A stretch of 15,000 nucleotides of DNA from Nymphaea colorata. Lineage: Eukaryota > Streptophyta > Magnoliopsida > Nymphaeales > Nymphaeaceae. Of the stretch, positions 1 through 9,581 are shown one piece after another. Location of the stretch: positions 16,921,035 through 16,936,034 of the forward strand of contig NC_045149.1 in assembly GCF_008831285.2 (NCBI RefSeq), written 5' to 3'. A program made the translations under genes and the position numbers. The notes below the pieces were generated by a model that was not told the DNA's origin, did not search any database, and saw only the letters and a program-made list of their open reading frames with translations. Numbering within the stretch: position 1 is the stretch's first letter; each line of letters begins with the position of its first letter.

Positions 1-69
1 GAGTAACATAACAATCATGAGGATACAAATAAAACAGTATGCAAAATACAAAGCAAGTACTTTTTATAC

Positions 70-896
70 CATGCACACCATCATAGTAAACAGTTACATC
101 GACATTAACAATGTCTCCATCTTCTAGTCTCCTGCATAAAAGACCGACAGCAATCGATGTTCATTAAAAATCAATAGAACAATAGTTAACATCCAAATGG
201 ATGTTACAATTTATAACAAGTAACAACTATCCATAAATGTAACGGCAAGCTGCATTAGTATATGCATTGCACTCATTTGTTTTGTAAAAAGAGCCAAACA
301 AGCTACAAAGCCCACAGATTCTGACCGAAGGCTGAAGCAACTACATTTCGAGCATAGAAAACCCAATTTTCTGCAGCAAAGCATTGAAAAATAAAAAAGA
401 TGATACAACATTCTCATTTTAACAAATGTAAATTCATGTAACTGCAAAGATGCAGAAGCCCTTGCGAAGACATAACAAAATAACCAAGGAATATAAGTTT
501 TTCATAAACTAGAAATGTGAACTATTTTTTTTTTTTTTTTGGTTTTCCATTAACCTTATTGGAGCCTTTGTCACGTGGGTACTGCGGTAAAGGCAGCATA
601 CCCGTACAGTCAGGTATGACACTGGTACTGGTACTGTCCCGAGTACTTCTTGGGTACTGGTCAAACAGTACCAGATACAGTCAATGTACCCAGGACCATA
701 TCCATCAGACTTAGAACTCGCTCAAAGTTGACCGAGTCCTTCCCTATCCAAAATTTAGGATTTCAGTTTTGTTCTTTACACCATTTACACTTAGGAAATG
801 CATCCATAGTTGTGTTTTCACATTTTGTTCAATAGTTTCTTCTTTAAAATCTATAAATTTTGAATCACAAATGTGTTATTTTGTTTGAATTCCTAT

Positions 897-932
<36 letters not shown>

Positions 933-3900
933 AGTTTTTTTGAAAACAATCCGAACTCGTACCAGCACCCATACTGGCACCCGTACCTATGTGACATATA
1001 TTGGAGCGAACATAATTATTGATGCTAAAAATTTGGATTCTTCTAAATTCAATAGCTTGAGAAACTGAACCAAAAATTCTGCAGCTTAAGCGTGATTTTG
1101 AGACAAGGATAGGTGAAAACCATATGCACACCTGGCATCAGGAATTCCGTGGCAAATGACTTCATTGACTGACCTGCAATAAAGATCAAATGTGGAGGAC
1201 GAATTACATTAAATATGAAGAATACTACTTTCATGATTCAATAAAAGCTGCTTATGAAAAAAGTTACCTACGTGCAACAAGACTTCGGAAAGAAGTGATA
1301 ATTTAATGGAGATGGGTATGCGCCTGGATGACAATAAGCAAATTATCAATTTAAAGAATAACATAATCCAGCATTCAGACAATTAAAAACAGCACGGGCA
1401 AGAATATCTAACATTGGTAATTTCCCTTCATATGGGTGTTTTCCTATACCATTTTGTTAATACAAGCACAATAATTTCTCTCATAGTATTTTAACATTGA
1501 CAAGATTCTCATGCATAAACATGAAGCAACTATATTTCTGAAGCAAATGCTACCAACCTTAACCATTCAGAACTTTGTGACAAGAATAAGCACAAAAAGT
1601 AAAAAAAGAAAAAAAGAGCAAGGTGCCACAAGAGAAGCAATCCACCTGCAGTATTAGCATTGGACTCCATATGTTTTTGTAAAGCCACTATAAGCTCCAT
1701 TGGCATGACAAAAGAGCACACATTCCTAGAGCAACAGAGATAACCAAAAAAAAAAAAAAAGAACTGATAATTTGATAGTTATCTAGTGAAGGATAAGCAT
1801 GGAACAGCTGACGCTTCAAGTGGTGATTGTAGCCATGATGAAGTTCTAGTGGTTCAACGCTATTATGCTAGTAACACTTGTGGTGATATGCTGATAGAAG
1901 AGAGGAATATATGGTATTAATAATTTGCAGGTCTTACTTATTTCATTTATTTATACTTATCAAGTTGATTAAAAAAATAAAAATGTGAAACTGGTCATTT
2001 GAGACAAAAAAAAATTACAAACATAAATAGAATGGAGTTATTTGTAGATATTTTCAACCAGAACTTAATGCAAAATTGCAAATGACTAGCTTTCAATAAT
2101 ATTAATCCAATATGTTCATTGATAGCCAAAACAAACAACCTGTTATTAAGAGAACAGACAAACCATTTTGGCAGTTAAAGCTTGACAACATACCTGCAGC
2201 AATTGTCGCATTATGGACCAATTCATCAATTTCATCAGTTGTTACTCCAGGTTTTATTGCACGAGCTGCTACGTCCAAAACTTCCCTTGCGATCTAGGTT
2301 TCACAAATACAGAAAAGGGAAATGTGAACCAAAGAAAACTGAAAAAGACTCAAAAGTCAAAAGTTACAATAGAGCTTTCTGCAAGTGTTATAGTTGTAAT
2401 TCTCCAGAGAAAGAGTCTATTAAATAATGGAGAACAGATCTACAATCAACTCCATTAAATGTGATCAGAAAATATACTGTCACTGACACCTAACAACACC
2501 TAAATGTCGAAGTGGTTAACCCACTCCTACTTCCACTTCTGCACCATTCCTCTCCTACAAAATGCTGCTTCTCAAAGTATGGATAAGCAAAAGGATAAGA
2601 TGGGATAGATAAGGAGAACAGTATGATTTAATCTTCATAGACGGACACAAAACCATTCCTCACACAATTGTCTCACATCCTAAAAAAGGCCACATTATGG
2701 TGGCTGGCAACAAACGAAATCAGAGTGTGCTGGAGATCATAAAGATGACTGGAACACTTTCAGCTGAGTGGCCTACTGTTTCAGAAGGTGCATACTGAAG
2801 ATGCATTTTACACTTAATGTGAGCTGCAAACTATGAAAGTATGAAACTAATACAAATTGTTTTCTGTGTTTTGACCTAAAAACCATCTCCATACAAAATT
2901 ATCCGTTCGCTTTTTGTCAATAAAATGGATTCCAAGTCAATTACCAAACATGAAGATAAATGTTGCAGATAAACTTCTTTTTTACCTAAATGTTGCAGAT
3001 AAGCTTCTTTTTGACCTACAGTCAAGCATGAACTTAATGCCCTATTGCTATTACTACATTACTAAAATGTATGATGGTCACACCATAACAGCAAAAGTTT
3101 CTACTTGCATTAGTATTGAAACAACTGCTTTTACAATGCTTACTCTGCAAGTTTTTCTCATTCTTTCAATTTGTTCAGGGGTCTTGATCTGCAGATGCAC
3201 CACATAATGAGAAAGAAGTAATCAATGTCCTAACAATCAAAAAAGCAAAAAATGATCCTGGAAGGTGCAACTAACTAAGCTAAAAGTTGTAACTTTCAGT
3301 ACCTCTACTATATTTTGCAGGTCACTGACAGGCTCAATTTTTGGAATACCCTGAAAAGCAGATGCATATCAATAATATCATGTGGCGTGAGATACTTGTG
3401 AAAGTTGCTTAAGAAGATCAACAATAAGCATGTGATCAATAACAGTATAAAGGATGCCTTATTTAATTCAGCCAGCCATATGCTAAATAAAAATCAAAAG
3501 GAGCAAAAAAACAACTCTGTCTAAGGGCACTCACATCAACAGCCCAATCAGGCTTAGGAATTCTATCTGGAACAAATCGTTGACCTGAAATAGGATATGG
3601 CCTTAACGTCCTGTTGAATTAACGCATAAGAAAAGTACATATCATAGAAAAGTAGGAATTTAGCTGCACTTAGATGCATCAGAATATTGGCATCAATGAC
3701 AACTAGAATATAAAAGTTCATAGGCAAGTGGAGTAAAGTGTAAACAACACGTGTCATCTTTAGTTATCTAGTATATTATCAAGATAACAGACAAACATAC
3801 ACAAAAAACAATGACTTTCTATTTGCAAAATATGAGATTCCCGTAACTTCAGATAAAAAAATCCAAAAGTTAACTTCATTAAAACATACCCAGTCCAATC

Positions 3901-5702
3901 AAAATAAGGAAGCTGCTTTGTTCGCGCCTGTCCTTTCTTCAAGCAGTACAACCAACCCTTACTAAGTGCTGCAGTGATGCATTCCTGTGGATTCCCTCTA
4001 AAAGTATGTACTTCTGAATTTAAATGAACTGATTTGTGTGAGCTCCACAATGCTTTGAAACAATCCTGAGAGCTGCAAATTCCAAACTACTTAATTATCA
4101 ACTGCAGTTTCAAGGGAGTGTTAAAGAAGGAACAAAAATTAAATGACCCGATATTATGCATGTGGATCCTTTTGCTAAACAAGGTTGAGAAAATAATGGA
4201 GTAGATTAAACAAATGATAGTGTGAAATTAAAAATGGGCCCTATAACAATCAGAGCATTTCTAACATGAACTAGGTCTCTGGAAGACAATAAATGTAGAC
4301 AAAAGTTAATATGGAAAAGAGTGAAAAAAAAAGAAGCTTTTTTAATGGACACATGTATTTTACCATGTAATCACATCATCTAGCTTGATATAGGCTTCCG
4401 TAAGATTGAAAAAGTATTAATAAAAAAAACATCATGAAGAAGGAACAAAGCAAGCTTTGTGGTGTCTCACAACTAAAATTTACTCAGTCGGAGTCACCCC
4501 TTTTTTCTAGCATCATTAACAGTGTGGACTAAAATTCTCCACCTAACCCCATTCTGGAGGCATATAAAAGTAAAACATATTAACTCTAATGTCGCTGAAA
4601 GTTAACATGAATGTACACGAGACTAAAGAAGTTTGTTCACATCATTAACATAAGCCAGCCCGATGTACATGGTCAGCTTGGCAAGCCTCTGGTATGCACA
4701 ATTGCATCATTTTACCTTTAATATATTGTACTTCCAGTTTATGATCCTGGACTTGTATTTTATGCATGTAAAAGCACATAAAAAGAAAGTGTACAATCAA
4801 TAGACGTATAAGAGAACTACTTATATGTCTTGTATCAAAAGTCAAATACCCCATTCAATTACTAGGGAGCTGCTACTCTTAATATTCTAATCAGAAGGCA
4901 TCCACACTTACCCTTAATACATGGTACTTCCAATTCATCCTCAACTGTATTTCATGCATGTAAAAATACAGAAAAAGGAAGCATACAATGAACTGATGTA
5001 TTAGTGAAGTACTTATATGTCTTCTATGAAAAAATCAATACACCAATGCAATTGCTAGAGACTTGCTGTCTTAATATCAAAATAAGTGTGTCTGCAATTG
5101 GTGATAAAAAAAAGGTACACAATGATCAAGAATGTTACTAAGAGTGCTGCAATGAATTCACAAACTAATGTCTTGGTGAATAACATCACATAAACTTGAA
5201 CAATCCATCCACTGAAAATAGTTAAACGGATGGGTGAAGTAAAAAACTTCACTTCTTGAAAAGGGAGAGGAGAAAATATTGCAAAGGAAAATAAAAAAAG
5301 AATCTGATGATAAGCGTCACTAACCAGAAAGCAGCACCTTCTTGAGGCAGCTTTAATTCTAGGCATTTAGGACACCTAAAAATCACAATAAGATGAATAA
5401 GAATTGTGAAAACGCAAAAGAAAAGAAAGCCAAAGTTGAGAAGCAGAATAAAGAAAACATCAGATATAAGTTATCTCAATAAAGTGATCATCAGATTGGC
5501 CAACCAATGTTCGCCAAACAAAACCACTAGCACAACAAGGCCAGTCTAGCACATCGTTACTCGGAATGACAGAACCTTATCATTCAAGCATTTCTTTAAA
5601 GCGAAATGAGCAGACAAGAAAAACATACTGAAGTCGTGCAGTATTGCCACACTTAACACATGGTAAACTTGTCTCTGCAACTGTATTTGAATCTTGATCC
5701 AT
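70..5702 (-). CDS. MAP1A: Methionine aminopeptidase 1 (MAP1A class), N-terminal part, 10 coding exons, continues off the left edge
   Basis: Cytosolic metalloprotease that removes the initiator Met from nascent proteins with a small second residue. Coding exons, in gene order: 5702-5629, 5375-5325, 4072-3890, 3610-3535, 3350-3303, 3188-3144, 2293-2194, 1323-1272, 1173-1132, 131-70. All junctions are GT-AG, phases agree, and they total 733 nt (244 codons plus one base). Residues 15-58 form the Cys6His2 ribosome-linked zinc finger (C15, C18, C26, C29, C42, C46, H54, H58). Exon 3 encodes [12 protein letters not shown] and YFDWTG, exon 6 [13 protein letters not shown], exon 8 [15 protein letters not shown] and exon 9 [11 protein letters not shown] with the catalytic His (H218). 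Exon 10 encodes [11 protein letters not shown] with metal ligand D235; the next ligand Asp would start the following exon. The family is about 370-400 aa, so about 150 codons are missing. The start ATG is the one preceding the zinc finger with the expected short N terminus. Family assignment is firm; the exact paralogue name is inferred. Confidence 0.94.
525..540. repeat. Poly(T) tract in MAP1A intron 9
   Basis: Sixteen consecutive T, 16 bp before the left 9-bp flanking repeat of the candidate element. On the gene strand it reads as poly(A). Another homopolymer, 15 A, lies at 1746-1760 in intron 7. Confidence 0.85.
557..1007. mobile_element. Candidate MULE-like non-autonomous element (MITE) in MAP1A intron 9
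   Basis: A 433-bp insert (566-998) is flanked by an exact 9-bp direct repeat TATTGGAGC (557-565 and 999-1007). Near each inner end is a short inverted repeat: GTCACGTGGGTAC at 570-582, and its counterpart GTCACATAGGTAC on the minus strand of 983-995 (11 of 13 match). The interior is rich in GGTACTG/CAGTACC motifs, including a hairpin with 7-bp arms at 653-659/666-672, and holds a TA/CA microsatellite. It encodes no protein. Nine-base target duplications are typical of Mutator-like elements, but the terminal repeats are short, so the class is an inference. Confidence 0.42.
897..932. repeat. Compound microsatellite (TA)9(CA)9
   Basis: Alternating TA from 897 to 914 is followed directly by nine CA units from 915 to 932. 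It lies inside the candidate intronic element of MAP1A intron 9 and is probably length-variable between individuals. Confidence 0.9.
2957..3016. repeat. Two-copy 30-bp tandem repeat in MAP1A intron 6
   Basis: Unit 2957-2986 is repeated at 2987-3016 with 28 of 30 bases identical. The differences are A/G at 2973/3003 and T/G at 2983/3013. The core reads AAATGTTGCAGATAA. It is well away from both splice sites (intron 2294-3143). The high identity points to a fairly recent slippage duplication. Confidence 0.88.
4712..5078. repeat. Diverged ~170-bp tandem duplication in MAP1A intron 2
   Basis: Copy 1 (about 4712-4886) and copy 2 (about 4908-5078) share blocks in the same order: GTACTTCCA, TATGCATGTAAAA versus CATGCATGTAAAA, GTACTTATATGTCTT versus CTACTTATATGTCTT, a CAATTnCTAG block, and TCTTAATAT at the end. 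Roughly three quarters of positions appear to match by eye, with several small gaps. It is AT-rich and non-coding, inside the largest intron (4073-5324). It could be an old segmental tandem duplication or two copies of an unrecognised repeat. Confidence 0.75.
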
Positions 5703-6580
5703 GTTGCCCTCACTTTATGCCTCTGGTGATGGAGGGTCGCAAAAGAAAAAGAAGTTAGAAAAAACAGAGATGGAATTAGTTGTGTTTTTTGACGAATACA
5801 GATAATTTGGCATCACACTAACCATGACATAGGGACATGACAAATCATAGAAAAAAAACCAGGAGCAATATCAAAAATACCGACTGTAACATAAAACAGC
5901 CTCTCAATGAGAAGAGAGCAAGTTGGCATCCCATAGGCATAAGCAATATGAACAGCATGTTTGCGTCCCTAAGCATGTAATCATGCTAATTGCTATGTGG
6001 TAAATTGGTAATGATTAATGAGCTAGCAGTACAGCAAAACCTACGTATGACTATTGACTAATATGACGTAAACGTGAATTCATCCGTTCAACCGCTATTT
6101 CCACATTTTGAGTAGCCGTATCTGCCTTGCTTCCACGTATATGAACATGGTTGGAAGCAACATACATGTCATGTTAGAATTTATAAGGTAACTCGGTTGA
6201 AACATTGAACCCAAAAGCTAAGACTGAAATGGTAGGACCAATCCACGACAAAGATATTGCACATATTGTTGTTGCATGCAATCCCCCAGTTCCTTATTTG
6301 CATAGACATCCCATTTGGCAACAAAAACACAGCATCGCTCCAACGAGAAACAGAAGCGCCAATAACCCATAATTTCGCACACAAACGACCACAGATGTTT
6401 ATCTATCACGAAACAATCTGCACACCCATGTTCCTTACAAACACAAACTTAGAAAAGCAAGACCAACCAAAGCCCCGAGTCCTTTCAAAATCAGTATTAT
6501 AGCTGCTTCTGCTACAAAATTTCTTCGTAATCTTCACGTCAGCTAAGCATCGGAACCCAAAGAGCGGAAAACAAGCAACC
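5703..6580 (-). promoter_or_regulatory. MAP1A: Putative MAP1A 5' leader with a leader intron
   Basis: Upstream of the ATG, the gene strand shows a pyrimidine-rich run ending in CATCACCAG, a good acceptor that would leave 20 nt of leader (5722-5703) before the start codon. A possible donor, CATCCAG followed by GTTGCTTG, lies at 6580/6579 and would give an intron of 857 bp. The stretch between is AT-rich and has no convincing ORF. Leader introns are common in plant housekeeping genes. The acceptor is seen clearly; the donor choice is a guess. Confidence 0.35.
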
Positions 6581-7010
6581 TGGATGCACCCAACCAAATA
6601 CGACAGGCTAGAGCGCGTAAGAAAGACTGCAGAAATGGGTATTGTTCAAGATCCCAATGGAATACGCAAGCGATTCATTATTCCTAAGCCAAAAGAAAAG
6701 CAAGGAATGGAGAGAGAGAGAGAGGGAGAGGGAGGGAGAGATGCTAACGTTTTAGAAGTGAAAGCAAGAAAGACGACCGGCCGTCCTTCCCTCTCCTTGG
6801 CGCGCAGCAGCTGTCTCTCTCCCTCCCGCGACAGATTCAAGAGTCGGGCCCGAGCACTGAGGTCTTTCGCTCGGCTGCTTTTTGTAGAAATGCCAACTGC
6901 CAATGGTTTGAACCGAAGGTAGGGTTCGGGGAAGTGAGGAGTTGGACTCAGCTGACCCGATCCATCATCCGGGACCCAGTGTCCCACTTCCCACACAAAG
7001 ATCAAAGATC
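6581..7010 (-). promoter_or_regulatory. MAP1A: Putative MAP1A first-exon leader and core promoter
   Basis: This stretch is much richer in GC than its flanks. On the gene strand it holds a CT-rich block (complement of 6711-6740) of the kind common in plant leaders and core promoters. No clear TATA box is seen, as is usual for housekeeping genes. A 10-codon reading frame starts at the ATG at 6678 and stops at 6646; it would be an upstream ORF if transcription starts above it. Open frames on both strands here (about 110-120 codons) have low-complexity Arg/Ser/Pro composition and look fortuitous. Confidence 0.35.
6711..6740. repeat. GA/GGGA purine-rich simple repeat
   Basis: GA dinucleotides with GGGA interruptions run from 6711 to 6740. 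Seen from MAP1A this is a CT-rich tract in the likely leader or promoter. Such GA/CT tracts are binding sites of plant BPC/GAGA-binding proteins; that role here is an inference. Confidence 0.8.
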
Positions 7011-7029
7011 AGGGTGCAGTGTGCACCCT
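7011..7029. repeat. Perfect 8-bp inverted repeat (hairpin)
   Basis: AGGGTGCA (7011-7018), a GTG loop, then TGCACCCT (7022-7029). It lies just upstream of the GC-rich MAP1A promoter region. It could be a palindromic protein-binding site or chance. Confidence 0.6.
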
Positions 7030-7717
7030 CCTCTTCTGTGGTGGATCGGATCCCATCCGGCAGGTTTCAGCGTCCATTTCATATCCCATAATGGTTGTTC
7101 TGTTTAGGTGCGTTTGACATTGAGAACTCGGTGTCCTAGTTACAACTCAAAATTGGAAAGTCTATATCGGACTTTACAATCTACAAGTTATGAATGGAGA
7201 TTTTCAAATAAAACCTTCTGAATTGCTATTTTATCTGTGCTTTTAAGATTTGTATTGGAATGCTACAAACAGAAGTGTTTTAGTATTAGTCATATGTAAT
7301 GGGATCAATCAAGGAGCGTGATCTTTTTGAAGTCCCATTGGCCCAAACTGCATACATATGGTTAGTTTATACATTCAACTGTGCTGCAAGTAGTTGACTC
7401 AGTAGTTCATCTCACCACATCTTCAGCAAAGGAATGCATCATAGTGTCTTCTTCCAAGTTTGTCCAAGATGGCTTTATAGCTCGACTGACCAATGTAAGG
7501 AAAAGGAAGAAGAAGAAGAAGAAGAAAGACTCCATCCCCCATCCTTTCCCAAAATTTAGTTACAAGGAACAAAGAAATGAAGGAGTTGCATCTGCAAACA
7601 ACGTTTCTTTTCTTGTGTTTAAGCGTCAAGTGTTTGAGTGAGGGGCAGTGCCACAAGGGAGATATTCTTCCCTGATGCCAAGAATGCCTCGTCTTCCAAG
7701 CATCAGAGGAGGCTTGC
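7030..7717. other. Spacer between the pectinesterase 3' end and the MAP1A promoter
   Basis: Downstream flank and presumed 3' UTR of the pectinesterase (minus strand), followed by AT-rich spacer. It holds a (GAA)7 microsatellite at 7506-7526. The open frames here (for example 7381-7641 on the plus strand) are low in complexity and match nothing I recognise. I see no clear polyadenylation signal on the minus strand close to the stop at 7718. Confidence 0.6.
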
Positions 7718-8153
7718 TTAAATTCCAGGGAGGAAAGGAACCCCTGTATGAGGAATCCATGACTCCCCAACAAGGAAGCTTCTAACGCTAAACACAGAGG
7801 CGCCTCTGGAATCCACAATCAGGTGCAGACCCTTCCACGTCACACGTTCAGATGTGTTAGCTCCTGGTCCGAAGTTCATGTACTCGCCATAGTACAGAGT
7901 ATCCAATCCAAAGTTGCCATCCCACTGCAACCACCCCTTTGGATCGATGAGACCACCAATCTCAGTTTTGAAGAACACAGTTCTCGAGTATTTCTTCCAT
8001 GGCCTCCCCAAATAGCTTTTGATTGTGGCCGGCCGAAACCCCGAATCGGCTGCCACCCTCGAGTTGTGGATCACGATTCCGGTGTTCTCACCTCGATCAT
8101 CCCTTCCTTGGGCGGTTATAGCGTTGGACTGGTGGTCCATGGGCCTCCTGATG

Positions 8154-8175
8154 TAGATGTTGCATAGATGTTGCA
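8154..8175. repeat. 11-bp tandem duplication inside pectinesterase exon 2
   Basis: TAGATGTTGCA (8154-8164) is followed immediately by an identical copy (8165-8175). On the gene strand this reads TGCAACATCTA twice. With one copy the frame runs [18 protein letters not shown], the normal family sequence; with two it shifts and stops at 8116. Confidence 0.95.
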
Positions 8176-8414
8176 GCTCTGGAGCACGGCCGCTGCGTCG
8201 CCGAAGATAAAGTCGATTGTCCCGTAGATGTCGCATTCCCTGTAGAATTGCCTGAGGGAGTGGAGGTAGAGCGTGTCCTGGTGAGCCTTGAAGCTGCAGC
8301 GGTAGAAGGCAGCCATGTCTGAGGCCACCATTAGTGCAACAGCTTGGTGCATTTGGGGCCCCGCTGTGTTCTCGAAGGTCATGTCTCTTGCAATGAAGCC
8401 ATCAGCAGAAACTC

Positions 8415-8687
8415 CTGCACAAATAGAGAGCAGACCACAATTTTTTTTATCACGTAGTATAAAATTCAACATTTACATATCATCATGTGGGATCTCCACT
8501 CTCCACCCATTCAATTAATGCTGAAATCGACATTCCTGAAACTGCATACTGAATTAAAGTCAAGTAGTAGCAGAACCTGAATTTCTTTAGCAGATTCGAC
8601 TATAATCAGAAATCATGATCAATCCATAAGCTCAGACCAAGAAGAACAATGGAGGAGACCACCGAGAAAAAGATTGTAGAGATTTAC
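8415..8687 (-). other. Intron of the pectinesterase gene
   Basis: 273-bp intron with donor GTAAAT after ACTTTTG and acceptor TTTGTGCAG before GAGTTTCTGC. Splicing joins SATFG to [10 protein letters not shown], which fits the family. AT-rich; nothing else was noticed in it. Confidence 0.88.
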
Positions 8688-9581
8688 CAAAAGTGGCCGA
8701 GCTGAACGTGGTGTAGCCATCAGGGACGTTTCTATTGCCCGTCACCACGGTCTTATCGATTCCATCACCAACAAAAACCAAGTTCTTCAACTCCTTGCCG
8801 ACTTCCACATGCTCTCTGTAAACTCCCTCTTTCACATAAACCACCACCCTCCCCTTCTTCCTCCTCCTCCTTCTGTCTCTAGATACCAGAGCATCCAACG
8901 CCCCATTTATGGTCCTGAACTCGCCGGAGCCGTCAGCAACAACCACCAAAGCCGCTCGCCGCGCCACCTCTCTCCGCGGCTCGACCAGGAGCCTCCTGTT
9001 GGCAGTTCCCCTTAACCACGACGGAAAATGAACGGAGCCACGCACTCGGCCACGACGATCATGACGAGTAGACGAACCATTACTGGATCGATCGCACAGT
9101 GCCATTAGTGCTAGAGAGTTGCTGATGAACTTGGAGACAAAAAGGGTCTGGTTTTTTAGCATCGGTGCACCAAGTGTGCTTGTCTCGAGCAGGCCATCCA
9201 GGCAAGTCCTTTGGTTAGCCAGGGCCGCACTCAGCCAGGTTTTAGCATCACCGCTTGCGTCACAAGGGCTCATTAGGCCTGAGACTTGCGCTATGCGGTG
9301 CTTGGTGAGTTGGTGAAGATGGGTGCAGTCGGTCCAGGCCGGAGACCGGCCATGCCTGCTGGTGAAGAGGAGTCAATATGTGCAAGATTGTGGGCAACTG
9401 CTTGAAGGGATACCCTCTGCAGCTGGGACAGTGCTTGGGCACCACCATGGCACAAGTTGGGGTGAGGTGTCTGCAAACAGGCCCACTGTAGCATGTGCTG
9501 AGGAGGCTGCTGGTTGCAAGAAACACCCAAAGAAAGAAAGAGAAAATGACACACAACAAAAGGAACAAAAGAAGCACACAT

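Larger units (their letters stand above)
7718..9581 (-). pseudogene. Type I pectin methylesterase (PMEI + pectinesterase domains), disrupted by two frame breaks
   Basis: Secreted cell-wall enzyme family that demethylesterifies homogalacturonan. Exon 1 is 9581-8688 and exon 2 is 8414-7718, joined across a phase-1 GT-AG intron at the position usual for the family (SATF-G/V). A signal peptide begins at the ATG at 9581. The PMEI domain starts at CLQTPHPNLC and continues, in another frame, as WTDCTHLHQLTKHRIAQVSG and KTWLSAALANQRTCLDG. The RRLL processing site is at 8986-8997. The catalytic domain has DGSGEFRTI, GVYREHVEV, QAVAL (near 8335-8346), HQDTLY (8266-8283), CDIYGT and DFIFG (8200-8235), and LGRPW (7997-8011); it ends in WIPHTGVPFLPGI. 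Break 1 is a net one-base loss (or two-base gain) between 9293 and 9375. Break 2 is an 11-bp duplication at 8154-8175, leading to a stop at 8116, before the catalytic Arg of LGRPW. Allowing for both, the length is 527 codons including stop, normal for the family. An assembly error is the alternative to a pseudogene. An in-frame upstream ATG lies at 9653. Confidence 0.88.

Noticed and set aside
572-577. G-box-like CACGTG at 572-577, and another near 3749-3754, as regulatory sites
   Set aside because: Both lie deep inside MAP1A introns, one within the candidate element; a six-base match alone carries no weight.
2914-3207. Plus-strand frame of 97 codons overlapping MAP1A exon 6
   Set aside because: Antisense to a well-supported exon and built partly from the 30-bp tandem repeat.
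6584-7005. Overlapping open frames of 112 codons (plus) and 119 codons (minus)
   Set aside because: Low-complexity composition from GA/CT-rich leader sequence, no recognisable domain, and they sit where the MAP1A leader/promoter should be.
7107-7140. GGTGCGTTTGAC motif resembling a MITE or hAT terminus
   Set aside because: No matching inverted end or target duplication was found in the following 500 bp.
8116-8175. An intron spanning the 11-bp duplication that would keep the PME intact
   Set aside because: No pair of splice sites would remove exactly one 11-bp copy, and so small an intron is not credible in plants.
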